Shown here piece after piece: positions 26,047 through 35,191 of a DNA stretch of 64,000 nt. The stretch lies in assembly GCF_011764445.1 (NCBI RefSeq), contig NZ_BLPG01000001.1:4216001-4280000 (forward strand), read 5' to 3'. The position numbers and the translations under genes are program-made. This DNA comes from Phytohabitans rumicis. GTDB lineage: Bacteria > Actinomycetota > Actinomycetes > Mycobacteriales > Micromonosporaceae. Under the pieces are notes generated by a model that was not told where the DNA came from, searched no databases, and saw only the letters and a program-made list of their open reading frames with translations. Positions within the stretch are counted from its first letter, which is position 1, and every line of letters starts with the position of its first letter.

Positions 26047-27410
26047 CTACTTGACGGTCGCGAGGATGGTGTTGACCTGCTTCTCCGCGTCGGCGAGGAG
26101 CTGGTCGACGTTGGCGTTCTTGTCGGTCAGCACCTTCTGCATCGCGACGTCGAGCACCGCGTACACCTGCTGGGCGTTCGGCGGCTCCAGCTTGACCGGG
26201 ATGCTCGCGGCCGCGCTGACGAACGGCGCGTAGTTCTCCTGCGGCACGTTGGCGTACTTCTTGTCGGCCGCGGCCTGGGTGTCGGCCGCCGCGCCGGTGA
26301 AGATCTGCGGCTCGGGCAGGCCGACCGGCAGCTTGTTCTCCGCCGACCACTTGTTTTCCGCCTCGTACCGGTCCGCGCTGGTGAACCAGAACGTGAGCCA
26401 CTTCAGCCCGGCGCGGATCTTCTCGGGGCTGGCCTTCGCGTTGAACATGTAGCCCTCGCCGCCGCCCAGCGTGCCCTTGCCGTCCGGGATCGGGCCCAGG
26501 CCGTAGTCCGCGAAGGTGCCCTTGTACTGGTTGACGATCGTCGGGATGTTGTCGGCGGTGGCGACGTACATGCCGAGCTTGCCGGAGCCCATCAGCTGCA
26601 GCAGGTCGGCCCACTCCAGCAGCTGCCGGCTGCCCATCGAGTTGTCGGTCCAGCGCATGTCCTTGAGCTGCTGGAGGACCTGCTTGCCCTGGTCGTTGTT
26701 GAACGCGGCCTTCCAGGTGTCGCCGTCCTTGACCGCCACGTCGCCGCCGACCGAGTACAGCTCCGCGGTGAAGTGCCAGCCGCCCGTGTTGGACTTGCTG
26801 TAATCGCCGTACCCGATGTGGCCGTCGCCCAATGCGGTGATCTTCTTCGCGGCCTCGCGGACCTCGGCCCAGGTCTTCGGCGGGCTATTGGGGTCCAGGC
26901 CGGCCTTGGTGAAGAGCGTCCGGTTGTAGAGCAGGCCCAACGAGTAATTTTTGTACGGCAGGCCGTAGACCTTGCCATCGTTGCCCGAAAAAACCTTAAG
27001 GATCTCCGGCCGCACCTGACTCACAACCGGAAAGTCCTTGGTGTACGCCGTGATGTCGGCGACCTGCCGCTTGGCGATCAGGTTGGCCGGGTCGGTGAAG
27101 TAGACGTAGAAGACGTCTTCGAGCTGGCCGCCGGCGAGCTTGGCGGCGAACGTCTGCGGATCCATCTTGCCCTCGCGGGCGTCGATGTCGATGTTGGGAT
27201 TCTGCCGCTCGAACTCCGCGACATTGTCGAGGAACCGCTGGTGGTTGGCCGTCTCGGTGGCCGGGGGCAGACCGTTGACGGTGATCGTGACCTTGCCGTC
27301 CGCGCTGGACTTGTCGCCGCTGCCATCGTCGTCACCGCAGCCGGTGGCCATGCCCGCCACCCCGCGACCAGCAGCACCGAGAGAGCCCCGCGCAGCCTAG
27401 ATCTCATCAT
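26047..27410 (-). CDS. Sugar-binding lipoprotein of ABC transporter (one-base frameshift in signal peptide)
   Basis: The extracellular receptor for the alpha-glucoside importer, family 1 solute-binding protein. ATG 27410 (AGGAG upstream) encodes MMRSRLRGALSVLLVAG, then the frame breaks; the mature part resumes as GMATGCGDDDG with a lipobox Cys. One extra C in the C4 run at 27360-27363 gives a continuous 454-residue lipoprotein. Without it, the mature protein would have to start at an unsupported internal codon and could not be exported. First gene of the operon; a 25-bp box shared with the lacI promoter lies 79-103 bp upstream. Confidence 0.88.
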
Positions 27411-27488
27411 GGAGAACTCCTAAGAGCGTGCCTGCCATGTTTCGTGCCGATGACGATACGAACCCGGCCCCGTGAACGCAAGAACTGG

Positions 27489-27513
27489 ACTCCATCCCGC
27501 AAAAACCCGACCT
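27489..27513 (-). promoter_or_regulatory. Candidate operator shared with the lacI promoter (copy 1)
   Basis: On the minus strand GGTCGGGTTTTTGC, one variable base, GGATG, two variable bases, GTC. The same 25-bp pattern (22 identical positions) lies at 28656-28680 upstream of lacI. Position upstream of the transporter operon suggests binding of the LacI regulator or a common promoter element. Confidence 0.45.
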
Positions 27514-27544
27514 CCGTCTCCCCGCACACGCGCGCGCCGCCCCT

Positions 27545-27612
27545 CCCCGGTGATCAGGGAACGGCTCGGGCGTGTTGCGGCGTGGCGAGGGAGAAGGTCC
27601 CTGATCAACGCG
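27545..27612. repeat. Family-2 palindromic repeat, copy 2
   Basis: CCCCGGTGATCAGGGA at 27545-27560 and TCCCTGATCAACGCG at 27598-27612 form arms with a perfect TGATCAGGGA core; the loop contains CGTGTTGCGGCGTGGCG. Its reverse complement aligns with copy 3 at 61763. The stop codon of lacI (27605-27607) lies inside the right arm, so the element can end both translation and transcription. Confidence 0.85.
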
Positions 27613-28642
27613 ATCTTGACGACCGCGCGCGGGACTTGGGACTAGCGGGGGCGGGGGCGGTGGAGCCGCGGACGACGAGCTCAGGCTCGAAGAGCAACTC
27701 GTCCGGGGGTACGCCGACCCCCTCCATCTGCTGGACCAGCAGGTCGACCACCGACTGGCCCATCGCCTCGATCGGCTGGCGCACGGTGGTCAGCGGCGGA
27801 TCGGTGCAGGTCATGAACGCCGAGTCGTCGAACCCGATGACCGACACGTCCTCCGGCACCCGCCTGCCGAGCCGGCGTACGGCCCGGATCGCGCCCAGCG
27901 CCAGCACGTCGCTGGCACAGAGGATGCCGGTCACCCCGCGCTCGGCCAGCCGCGTGGCAGCAGCTCGGGCGCCCTCCATGGAGAAGCTCGTCCGCTCGAC
28001 CTCGGCGGTCACCCCCGGGCTCGCCTTGGCGGCGGCCTCGAACGCGTCGAGCTTGCGGCGCGACGGCACGTGGTCTTCCGGCCCGAGCAGCGCGCCCAAC
28101 CGGGTGTGCCCGAGCGAGGCCAGATGGGCGTACGCCTGCTCCACCGCCACCGCGTCGTCCGTCGACACGCTCGGAAAGCCCAGGCCGGCCACGCCCGCGT
28201 TCACCAGCACCACGGGGAGCCGCCGCTCGCGCAGCATGCGGTAGTGATCCTGGGTGGAGTCGGCCATCGCGTAGTTGCCACCCGCGAAGATCACCCCGGA
28301 GACCTGGTGCTCCAGCAGCATGTCGATGAAGTCGACCTCGGAGACGCCGCCGATCGTACGGGCGCACAGGATCGGGGAGAGGCTGCGCTGCACCAGCGCA
28401 CCGGTGACCGCTTCGGCGAGCGCCGGAAAGATCGGGTTCTGCAGCTCGGGGAGCACGAGGCCGACCAGTCGCGCCCGCTCGCCCCGCAGCTTCGACGGGC
28501 GCTCATAGCCGAGTACGTCGAGCGCGGTCAGCACCGCGGCGCGGGTGGCCTCGGACACGCCCTCGCGACCGTTCAGCACCCGGCTGACGGTCGCCTCGCT
28601 GACCCCCGCCTTCTTGGCGACCTCAGTAAGCCGTCGTGTCAC
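27605..28642 (-). CDS. LacI-family transcriptional regulator
   Basis: 345 residues. The N-terminal LacI helix-turn-helix reads LTEVAKKAGVSEATVSRVLN, followed by the hinge and a periplasmic-binding-like sensor domain (LVGLVLPELQNPIFPALAEA, VIGFDDSAFMTCTDPPLTTV). It should repress the alpha-glucoside operon just downstream until its sugar effector binds. TAGGAT at 28648-28653 ends six bases before the GTG start, so a leaderless transcript is likely. Its stop codon lies within a family-2 palindrome. Confidence 0.93.
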   Translation of the reverse strand: MTRRLTEVAKKAGVSEATVSRVLNGREGVSEATRAAVLTALDVLGYERPSKLRGERARLVGLVLPELQNPIFPALAEAVTGALVQRSLSPILCARTIGGVSEVDFIDMLLEHQVSGVIFAGGNYAMADSTQDHYRMLRERRLPVVLVNAGVAGLGFPSVSTDDAVAVEQAYAHLASLGHTRLGALLGPEDHVPSRRKLDAFEAAAKASPGVTAEVERTSFSMEGARAAATRLAERGVTGILCASDVLALGAIRAVRRLGRRVPEDVSVIGFDDSAFMTCTDPPLTTVRQPIEAMGQSVVDLLVQQMEGVGVPPDELLFEPELVVRGSTAPAPASPKSRARSSRSR

Positions 28643-28655
28643 CCTGAAATCCTAC

Positions 28656-28680
28656 GACAGCATCCTGCAAAAACCCGACC
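28656..28680 (-). promoter_or_regulatory. Candidate operator upstream of lacI (copy 2)
   Basis: Minus-strand GGTCGGGTTTTTGC, then A, GGATG, CT, GTC, ending 13 bp before the lacI start and overlapping the expected -35 region. It matches the box at 27489-27513, which suggests that lacI and the transporter operon share a regulator, possibly LacI itself. Confidence 0.45.
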
Positions 28681-30036
28681 CTAGAGGTCGGCGAGGGCGG
28701 CTTCGATCGCGCGGTGGAACGTCGGGTACGCGTAGATCATGTGGCGGAGCCGCTCGATCGGCACCTCGCCGTGTACGGCGACGGACAGCGCGCTCAGCAC
28801 CTCTCCGCCCGCGGGCCCGGCCGACGTCGCGCCCACCAGCACGCCTCGCCGGGCGTCGGCGACGAGCTTGATGAACCCGTCGTTGCCGACCTTGTGGATC
28901 CAACCGCGCGCCGAGCTGGGCAGCGGGGTGCTGCCGATGCGTACGTCGACGCCGGCGTCCCGGGCCTGCTGCTCGGTCTGCCCTACCGCGCCGATCTCCG
29001 GGTCGGTGAACGTCACCCGCGGCAGCGCGCGGTAGTCGGCGGGTGGGCCTTCCCGGCCGAGAATGTCCCGGACCGCGATCCCCGCCTGGTACATCGCCAT
29101 ATGGGTGAACGCGCCGTGCCCGGTCACGTCGCCCACCGCCCAGATCCGGTCGCCGGCGCGCATCCGGTCGTCGACCTCCAGCCAGCGCGCCTTGGGGTCG
29201 AGGCCGACGGTGTCCAGCCCCAGCTCGCCGAGCTGTGCCCGCCGGCCGGTGGCGACGAGCAGCTTTTCCCCGCTGGCGCTCTTGCCGCCGGACAGGTGCA
29301 CGGTGAACTCGCCGGCGTCGTACGTGACCCGCTCGGCCTTGACGCCCGTGCGGATGTCGATGCCGTCCGCCGTGAGCGCCTTGGCGGCCAGCTCCGACGA
29401 CTCGGGCTCTTCTACCGCGAGGATCCGGTCCAGCGCCTCGACGATCGTCACCCGTACGCCGAACCGGGCGAAAACCTGCGCCAACTCCAGGCCGATCGCC
29501 CCGCCACCGAGCACCACGAGGGAGGCGGGCAGCTCCTCGACCTCGATCGCCTCCCGGTTGGTCCAGTACGGCGTGCCGGCCAGGCCCTCGATCGGCGGGA
29601 TGCTCGCCGACGTGCCCGTGCCGATGACGATGGCGCGCCGGGCCTCGAAGGTCTCGCCGCCGACCTCGACACGCCCCGGGCCGACGAGCGTGCCGTAGCC
29701 GCGTACGAAGCGACCGCCCTTGCCGGTGAACCGATCGACGGCGACCTTGTCGTCCCAGGTGTCGGTGGCCTCTTCGCGGATCCGCTTGGCCACCGGCGTC
29801 CAGTCCGGCCGTACCTCCGCCCGGCCGGCGAGCGTCTCGACGCGGCGGGCCTCGGCCAGGGCGTTCGCCGCTCTGATCATCATTTTGCTCGGGACGCACC
29901 CCCAGTACGGGCACTCGCCGCCGACCAGGTTGTGCTCGATGCCGACGACCGCGAGACCCGCCTCGGCGAGCTTGCCGCCGACCTCCTCGCCGCCGACGCC
30001 GAGCCCGACCACGATCACGTCCACCTGCTCCGCCAT
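28681..30036 (-). CDS. Flavin disulfide reductase (dihydrolipoamide dehydrogenase-like)
   Basis: 451 residues from ATG 30036. FAD-binding VDVIVVGLGVGGEEVGGKLA, redox-active disulfide Cys42/Cys47 in GGECPYWGCVPSK, NAD(P) site VVLGGGAIGLELAQVFARFG, second FAD motif DRIWAVGDVTGHG, and a C-terminal dimerisation domain. The usual active-site HAHP of lipoamide dehydrogenases is replaced by YAYPTFHRAIE, so it belongs to a side branch of uncertain substrate (quinone, metal or disulfide). The frame extends upstream into the crtB antisense, but the FAD motif fixes the start. Confidence 0.9.
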   Translation of the reverse strand: MAEQVDVIVVGLGVGGEEVGGKLAEAGLAVVGIEHNLVGGECPYWGCVPSKMMIRAANALAEARRVETLAGRAEVRPDWTPVAKRIREEATDTWDDKVAVDRFTGKGGRFVRGYGTLVGPGRVEVGGETFEARRAIVIGTGTSASIPPIEGLAGTPYWTNREAIEVEELPASLVVLGGGAIGLELAQVFARFGVRVTIVEALDRILAVEEPESSELAAKALTADGIDIRTGVKAERVTYDAGEFTVHLSGGKSASGEKLLVATGRRAQLGELGLDTVGLDPKARWLEVDDRMRAGDRIWAVGDVTGHGAFTHMAMYQAGIAVRDILGREGPPADYRALPRVTFTDPEIGAVGQTEQQARDAGVDVRIGSTPLPSSARGWIHKVGNDGFIKLVADARRGVLVGATSAGPAGGEVLSALSVAVHGEVPIERLRHMIYAYPTFHRAIEAALADL

Positions 30037-30073
30037 GCCGCCAAGCATTCCACTTCCGCGGCGTGCCGGCAGC

Positions 30074-30955
30074 TCAGCCGAAGACCAACGTCCCGGCCAG
30101 AACGGCGGCTTTGCGCCAGCCCGGCACGACGGCGCGCCCCGCGAAGACGTCGAAGTCGGCGGCCGCGATCTCGTCGAGGATCCGCCGATAGAGCCGGAAC
30201 GCGGTGCGGATGCAGGCCCGCGACGTGGGTTCCAGCATGGCGAGCCCCGGCTCGGCCGCGGCGTAGTGCATCCGGGCACGCCGTACCTCGTACTCGATGA
30301 GCTTTTGGATGGGCGCGGTGGCCGCGCCCTGGACGGCGGCGGCGATGAGATCGGCGCGGGTGAGGCCGAAGCGCGCCATGTCCTCGTCGGGCAGGTACGT
30401 GCGGCCACGACCGAGGTCCTCGGCGACGTCGCGGATGAAGTTGGTGAGTTGGAAGGCGAGGCCGAGCTGGCGGGCCGGTTCGCGGGCGACGGCGCGGTCG
30501 TCGGCTCCCAAAATGGGAAGCATCATCGTGCCGATCGCCGCCGCCGAACCGTCCATGTAGGCGAGCAGATCGGTGTACGTGGGGTACGACGTGACGGTGA
30601 GGTCCATCGCCATGCTGCCCAGAAAGGTGGCGAAGTCGGCGCGGTCGAGGTCAAACGCCGCGATCGTGTGCAGCACCGCCGGTAACAGCGGGTCATCGAC
30701 GGGAGCACCGGCCAGGCCGGCGAGGAAGCGGTCGGACCAGGCCCGCAGCTGCTCGGCACGCTCGGCGGGCAACGACCGGTCGGTGCGGTCGACGATCTCG
30801 TCCGCATATCGGGTGAATCCGTACAGAGCGTGGACGTGCCGGCGCTTCCACCGCGGCAGCAGGCGGGTGGCCAGGTAGTACGTGCGACCGTGGCGTCGGT
30901 GCAGTTCACGGCAGCGTTCGTAGGCCGCCGCCAGGTCGGTGTCCACGGACCGCAA
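30074..30955 (-). CDS. crtB: Phytoene/squalene synthase
   Basis: 293 residues. It condenses two C20 (or C15) prenyl diphosphates head to head, the first step of carotenoid synthesis. The two Asp-rich motifs are YADEIVDRTD and DVAEDLGRGRTYLP; RTYYLATRLLP marks the N-terminus. A TTG at 30955 has GGGGAGGG five bases upstream; ATG 30973 (no ribosome-binding site) and GTG 30946 are alternatives. It diverges from crtI, whose start is only 16 bp away. Confidence 0.9.
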   Translation of the reverse strand: MRSVDTDLAAAYERCRELHRRHGRTYYLATRLLPRWKRRHVHALYGFTRYADEIVDRTDRSLPAERAEQLRAWSDRFLAGLAGAPVDDPLLPAVLHTIAAFDLDRADFATFLGSMAMDLTVTSYPTYTDLLAYMDGSAAAIGTMMLPILGADDRAVAREPARQLGLAFQLTNFIRDVAEDLGRGRTYLPDEDMARFGLTRADLIAAAVQGAATAPIQKLIEYEVRRARMHYAAAEPGLAMLEPTSRACIRTAFRLYRRILDEIAAADFDVFAGRAVVPGWRKAAVLAGTLVFG

Positions 30956-30971
30956 GGGTACCCTCCCCTGC

Positions 30972-32440
30972 ATGCGGAGAGTTACCGGCCGGACCGACCG
31001 GGTGGTGGTGGTCGGCGCCGGCCTGGGTGGTCTCGCCTGTGCGCTGCACCTCGCGGGCGCCGGGCGGGAGGTCACCGTGCTCGAACGCGAGGCCGTCCCG
31101 GGTGGGCGCGCCGGACGGTTGACTGTGGACGGTTACGACTTCGACACCGGGCCCACCGTGCTCACCATGCCCGACCTTGTCGCCGAGGCGCTGGCCGCGG
31201 TCGGCGAGCGGCTGCCCGACTGGCTGGAGCTGACCCCACTCGAACCCGCGTACCGGGCCCACTTTCCCGACGGATCCACATTGGACGTCATCGCCGACAC
31301 GGCCCGGATGGCCGGTGAGATCGGGCGGGTGTGCGGCCCGCGGGAGGCGGACGGCTACCTGCGCTTCGTCGACTACGCGCGGCGGCTGTGGCGGCTGGAG
31401 CGCGCCGACTTCATCGAGCGCAACCTCGACTCCCCCACCGACCTGCTCAACGCCAACCTGGTGCGGCTGCTGCTGATGGGCGGCTTCCGGCGGTTGCAGA
31501 CGAAGGTGGACCGGTTCTTCGCGGACCCGCGCACCCGCCGGATCTTTTCGTTCCAGGCGATGTACGCCGGCCTCGCCCCCGTGAGGCGCTCGCCATCTAC
31601 GCGGTCATCGCCTACCTCGACTCGGTGGCCGGTGTGTTTTTCCCGCACGGCGGCATCCACGCCGTACCGCGCGCGCTCGCCGGGGCCGCCGAAAAGCACG
31701 GTGTCCGGATCCGTTACGGCACAACGGTTACCCGCGTGGAGACGGCCGCTGGCCGGGCGGTCGCCGTACACACCGCGGGCGGGGAACGGATCCCCGCCGA
31801 CGCCGTCGTGCTCAATCCCGACCTGCCGGTCGCCCACCAACTCGTGGGATCCACGCCGCCAAGGCTGCGCTATTCGCCGTCCTGCGTCGTGCTGCACGTG
31901 GGCTCTTCCCAGGGGTACGCAAAGATCGCGCACCATAATCTCCACTTCGGACGGTCGTGGCGGGCTACTTTCGACGAGGTGATCCGGCGCGGAACCCTGA
32001 TGTCCGACCCGTCCTTGCTGGTGACCAACCCGAGCCGCACCGACCCGTCGCTCGCGCCGGCCGGGCGGCACGCGTACTACGTACTCGCGCCCGTCCCAAA
32101 TCTGATCCGCGGGTCAGGTCTGGACTGGCAGGGCGGCCTCGGCCGGCGCTACGCCGACGAGCTGATGGGTGTGTTGGAGGCTCGCGGCTACCGCGGTTTC
32201 GCGGCGGGCGTCGAGGTGTCCCGGGTGGTGACGCCGGCCGACTGGGCCGGCGCCGGGATGGCCGCCGGTACGCCGTTCGCCGCGGCCCACAACTTCCGGC
32301 AGACCGGACCGTTCCGGCCGAGCAACCTGCACCCTACGTTGGACAACGTGGTGTTCGTGGGATCCGGCACGCAGCCGGGCGTGGGCGTGCCGATGGTGCT
32401 CATCTCGGGCAAGCTGGCCGCTGGCCGGATCATCGGATGA
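30972..32440 (+). CDS. crtI: Phytoene desaturase family enzyme (one-base frameshift)
   Basis: An FAD-dependent carotenoid desaturase: N-terminal VVVVGAGLGGLACALHLA and GGRAGRLTVDGYDFDTGPT; C-terminal VVFVGSGTQPGVGVPMVLIS. The frame from ATG 30972 changes after MYAGLAP, and the rest (EALAIYAVIAYLDSVAGVFF onward) is read in another frame. One extra C in the C5 run at 31576-31580 restores 489 residues, the normal family length, with no loss of conserved sequence. It desaturates the product of CrtB. The next gene, idi, overlaps its stop (ATGA). Confidence 0.9.
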
Positions 32441-32982
32441 GTCCCCGGGAGTCCCACCTCGTCGAGCTGGTCGACGACACCGGGCACGCGATCGGCCAGT
32501 CCACCGTGGACGCGGCGCATCAGGCTCCGGGCCAGCTGCACCGGGCGTTCTCCGTGTTGCTCGTCGACGCCGGCGGGCGCCTCCTGTTGCAGCGCCGGGC
32601 CGCCGTCAAGACGCGCTTTCCACTGCGCTGGGCGAACGCCTGCTGCGGGCACCCTGAGCCGGGCCAGCCGGTGACCGAGGCGGCCGCCCGCCGGCTCACC
32701 GAGGAGCTGGGCCTGGCCGCCGGCCCCTTGACCGAGGTCGGCGTGTACGCCTACTCCGCCGCCGACCCGGCGACCGGCCGGGTCGAGGTCGAATACGACC
32801 ACGTCCTGCTCGGGCGGCACGACCATGACGTACCCATGAATCCGGATCCGGCGGAGGTGGCGGCGCTGCGGTGGGTGACCCCGGCGGAGCTTTCCGTTGA
32901 TATCAAGGCCCGACCCGACGAGTACGCGCCCTGGCTGGGTGGGGTGCTAGCGGTGACCCTCGATTCTCGGGAGCCACTCTAG
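32437..32982 (+). CDS. idi: Isopentenyl-diphosphate delta-isomerase (type I)
   Basis: 181 residues with a NUDIX fold. It interconverts IPP and DMAPP and so supplies prenyl units to the carotenoid pathway. The catalytic Cys is in NACCGHPEPGQP and the Glu in VEVEYDHVLLG; LLLQRRAAVKTRFPLRWAN is the family signature. The ATG overlaps the crtI stop by 4 nt, so the two are co-translated. Confidence 0.93.
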   Translation: MSPRESHLVELVDDTGHAIGQSTVDAAHQAPGQLHRAFSVLLVDAGGRLLLQRRAAVKTRFPLRWANACCGHPEPGQPVTEAAARRLTEELGLAAGPLTEVGVYAYSAADPATGRVEVEYDHVLLGRHDHDVPMNPDPAEVAALRWVTPAELSVDIKARPDEYAPWLGGVLAVTLDSREPL

Positions 32983-33028
32983 TAGTGTTTTGTCGCTCTG
33001 TTCCCGAACAGTCGGGAGTCCGCGACCC

Positions 33029-33858
33029 ATGTCCCACCGCTCCGCCGTCACCGCCGCCCTCGTTGTCTTGGCGCTGCTGGTTGGCGGGCGCTGGATGATG
33101 GGCCGGGATCCCGCCGAGACCGTCGCGCAGCAGCGCCTGGGCGTGGGGCCCGCGCCGGCGGCGTCCCCGGCGCCCCGCCTCCCGAGGCTTCGCCCACGCC
33201 CTCCTCGTCCCCGGCGCCCACCGTCACGCGCACGCCCAAGAAGCCCTCCGGCCCGCGCTCCACCATCGGCCCGCTCGGCACCAAGCGGACCACCGGCACG
33301 AAGCGCGTAGCGCTCACCTTCGACGACGGGCCGCACCCGGAGTGGACGCCGAAGATCCTGGACCAGCTGCGCGCCGCCCGGGTGCGGGCGACGTTCTGCC
33401 TGGTCGGCACCGAGGTACGCAAATACCCCGCGCTGGTCGCCCGGATCGTCCGCGAGGGGCACACCCTCTGTAACCACACCTGGCACCACGAGCTGGACCT
33501 GGGCACCAAGCCACCCGCCGAGATCAAGGCCAACCTCGAAGCCACCAACCGGGAGATCCGCAAGGCCGTACCCGGCGCGAAGATCAAGTTCTTCCGCCAC
33601 CCGGGTGGCAAGTGGACGCCCGCCGCCATCGCCGTCGCCCGCGACCTCGGCATGATCTCGCTGGACTGGGACGTCGACCCGCAAGACTGGGCCAAGCCCG
33701 GCGCCAAGGCGGTCCACGACCGGGTCATCGGCGCCGTCCGGCCCGGCTCGATCGTGCTGCTCCACGACGGCGGCGGCGACCGCTCCGGCACGCTGGGCGC
33801 CTGCCCCGCCGTGCTCCGCGACCTCAAGCGCCGGTACGGCATCACCCTGCTGCGCTAA
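33029..33858 (+). CDS. Secreted polysaccharide deacetylase (one-base frameshift)
   Basis: A carbohydrate esterase 4 (NodB) domain: VALTFDDGPHPEWTP, the His pair in LCNHTWHHE, and FFRHPGGKW. It removes acetyl groups from wall or extracellular polysaccharide. ATG 33029 (GGGAG upstream) encodes a membrane/signal helix (AVTAALVVLALLVGG) and a linker. The frame breaks in the Pro-rich linker; one extra C in the C4 run at 33173-33176 gives a continuous 276-residue protein reading ASPAPPPEASPTPSSSPAPT. It follows idi by 46 bp. Confidence 0.88.
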
Positions 33859-33897
33859 GCCGTGTTTGGGAGGGAATGCGGCGCGCCCCGAATCGGT

Positions 33898-33927
33898 TTG
33901 GAGGGAAGGTCCGGCGTCACGTATGCT
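33898..33927 (+). promoter_or_regulatory. Possible promoter of the tRNA cluster
   Basis: TTGGAG (33898-33903), an 18-nt spacer, TATGCT (33922-33927), about 70 bp before tRNA-Glu. The elements resemble vegetative sigma-70-type promoters. The stretch 33859-33996 holds no gene. Confidence 0.4.
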
Positions 33928-33996
33928 TTCGGAGCCTCCGGCGGGGCCGGATGGGAGCACAGCTGTCAGCATTGCGTGTGCAATGATGGCGGGGCC

Positions 33997-34069
33997 GCCC
34001 TCATCGTCTAGCGGCCCAGGACGCCGCCCTTTCAAGGCGGTAGCACGGGTTCGAATCCCGTTGGGGGCA
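33997..34069 (+). tRNA. tRNA-Glu (UUC)
   Basis: 73 nt. The acceptor stem GCCCTCA pairs with TGGGGGC, the anticodon loop CCTTTCAAG carries TTC, and the T-loop is GGTTCGAATCC. The CCA end is not encoded. First of three clustered tRNA genes. Confidence 0.96.
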
Positions 34070-34091
34070 CGGACCGGCCTAGCCGGAGCAA

Positions 34092-34165
34092 GGTCCTGTG
34101 GAGCAGTTGGAGTGCTCGCCGCCCTGTCAAGGCGGAGGTCGCGGGTTCAAGTCCCGTCAGGACCG
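34092..34165 (+). tRNA. tRNA-Asp (GUC)
   Basis: 74 nt. The acceptor GGTCCTG pairs perfectly with CAGGACC, the anticodon loop CCTGTCAAG carries GTC, and the T-loop is GGTTCAAGTCC. CCA is not encoded. Confidence 0.96.
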
Positions 34166-34200
34166 CTTCTTGCCGTACGGGTAGTATGTGCGGTGCACCC

Positions 34201-34274
34201 GGCCAGGTAGCTCAGTTGGTACGAGCGTCCGACTGAAAATCGGAAGGTCGGCGGTTCGACCCCGCCCCTGGCCA
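34201..34274 (+). tRNA. tRNA-Phe (GAA)
   Basis: 74 nt. The acceptor GGCCAGG pairs with CCTGGCC, the anticodon loop ACTGAAAAT carries GAA, and the T-loop is GGTTCGACCCC. CCA is not encoded. A hairpin terminator follows at 34297. Confidence 0.96.
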
Positions 34275-34296
34275 CATAGCCTTTCGCCGGGCTATT

Positions 34297-34333
34297 GAAC
34301 GCCTACCAGCGGAAACGCCGGTGGGCGTTCTTC
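34297..34333 (+). terminator. Terminator of the tRNA cluster
   Basis: GAACGCCTACC (34297-34307) pairs with GGTGGGCGTTC (34320-34330), one G-T pair, 12-nt loop, followed by TTC. It lies 22 bp after tRNA-Phe. Confidence 0.75.
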
Positions 34334-34373
34334 ATGTCTGCGAGGCTGTCCCAGCGCCGTTACGGTTGCGACC

Positions 34374-34849
34374 GTGGCAGGCCGCATCGACTACTTCGAC
34401 GACCCCGGGCGCCGAAGGCGAACAGCGTCGTCCCCTCCGTCAACGTCGTCGTGGCCGACGACCGGGGGCGGATCCTGCTGATCCGCCGGACGGACAACGA
34501 CAATTGGGCGCTGCCCGGCGGCGCGATGGACCTCGGCGAGTCGCTGCCGCAGGCGGCCGTCCGGGAGACGCTGGAGGAGACCGGGGTACGGGTCGAGGTC
34601 ACCGGGCTCGTCGGCATCTACACCGACCCGCGGCATGTGATTCTCTACACCAGCAACGGTGAGGCCCGGCAGGAGTTCTCGGTCGTCTTCACGGCCCGGC
34701 CCCTCGGCGGCACGCCGACGCCCAGCGACGAGTCCCGTGAGGTTCGCTGGGTGGCTCGGGACGCCGTCGGATCGCTCCGGATGGACCGGTCGATGCGGCT
34801 CAGGGTCGACCGCTATCTGTCCGGTGTTGAGCAGCCGCATCTTGGGTAG
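34374..34849 (+). CDS. NUDIX hydrolase (one-base frameshift near start)
   Basis: The NUDIX box is complete (GGAMDLGESLPQAAVRETL then EETG), in a fold starting NSVVPSVNVVVADDRGRIL. It probably hydrolyses a nucleoside diphosphate derivative. The family N-terminus (AGRIDYFDDPG) is encoded from GTG 34374 in a different frame. One extra C or G in the CCCCGGG tract at 34403-34409 joins it as DDPGAPKANSVV, giving 158 residues. Using the downstream frame alone would need a start inside the tRNA terminator. It stands alone, downstream of the tRNA cluster. Confidence 0.85.
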
Positions 34850-34892
34850 CGGCGAGGGTGTATCCCCGCCGTACTCCGTCGCCTCTTAGGCG

Positions 34893-34909
34893 TAGCGGGA
34901 CTCCCGCTA
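34893..34909. terminator. Short hairpin after the NUDIX gene
   Basis: TAGCGGG and CCCGCTA form a perfect 7-bp stem with a 3-nt loop, 44 bp after the NUDIX stop and 23 bp before the next start. It may be a weak terminator or a leader structure. Confidence 0.35.
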
Positions 34910-34931
34910 TCAGCGAGCTAGGAGGTGCTCC

Positions 34932-35189
34932 ATGACACAGGAAACGATCGCGCCCACGCAGACGCAGCACCCGTGGCGGGCCACCGCCCGTACGATCTTC
35001 GCCGCCGTCGTCGGCGCGCTCACCCTGATTCCGGTGGTGGCGGCCACCGCCGGCATCGACACGGTTCCCGCGATCGCGCAGGTCATCGTCGTCACGACCG
35101 CGATCACTCGGGTCCTCGCGCTGCCCGGCGTCGACGCCTGGCTGCGCACCCACCTTCCATGGCTGGCAGCGACGCCCGCCACGAAGTGA
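34932..35189 (+). CDS. Small two-helix membrane protein
   Basis: 85 residues. The ATG at 34932 follows AGGAGG closely. Two hydrophobic segments (TIFAAVVGALTLIPVVAA and AIAQVIVVTTAITRVLALPG) lie between a polar N-terminus and a short tail with WLRTHLPWLA. The size and layout resemble phage holins or small actinobacterial membrane proteins, but no lysis genes are near. Function unknown. The stop lies 2 bp from the convergent stop of the next gene. Confidence 0.7.
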   Translation: MTQETIAPTQTQHPWRATARTIFAAVVGALTLIPVVAATAGIDTVPAIAQVIVVTTAITRVLALPGVDAWLRTHLPWLAATPATK

Positions 35190-35191
35190 CG

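Noticed and set aside
33997-34274. tRNA cluster as an integration site for a mobile element
   Set aside because: No integrase, no repeated tRNA 3' end and no change in gene style on either side.
34932-35189. Phage holin
   Set aside because: Two short helices alone are not enough and no endolysin or phage gene is nearby; left as a small membrane protein.
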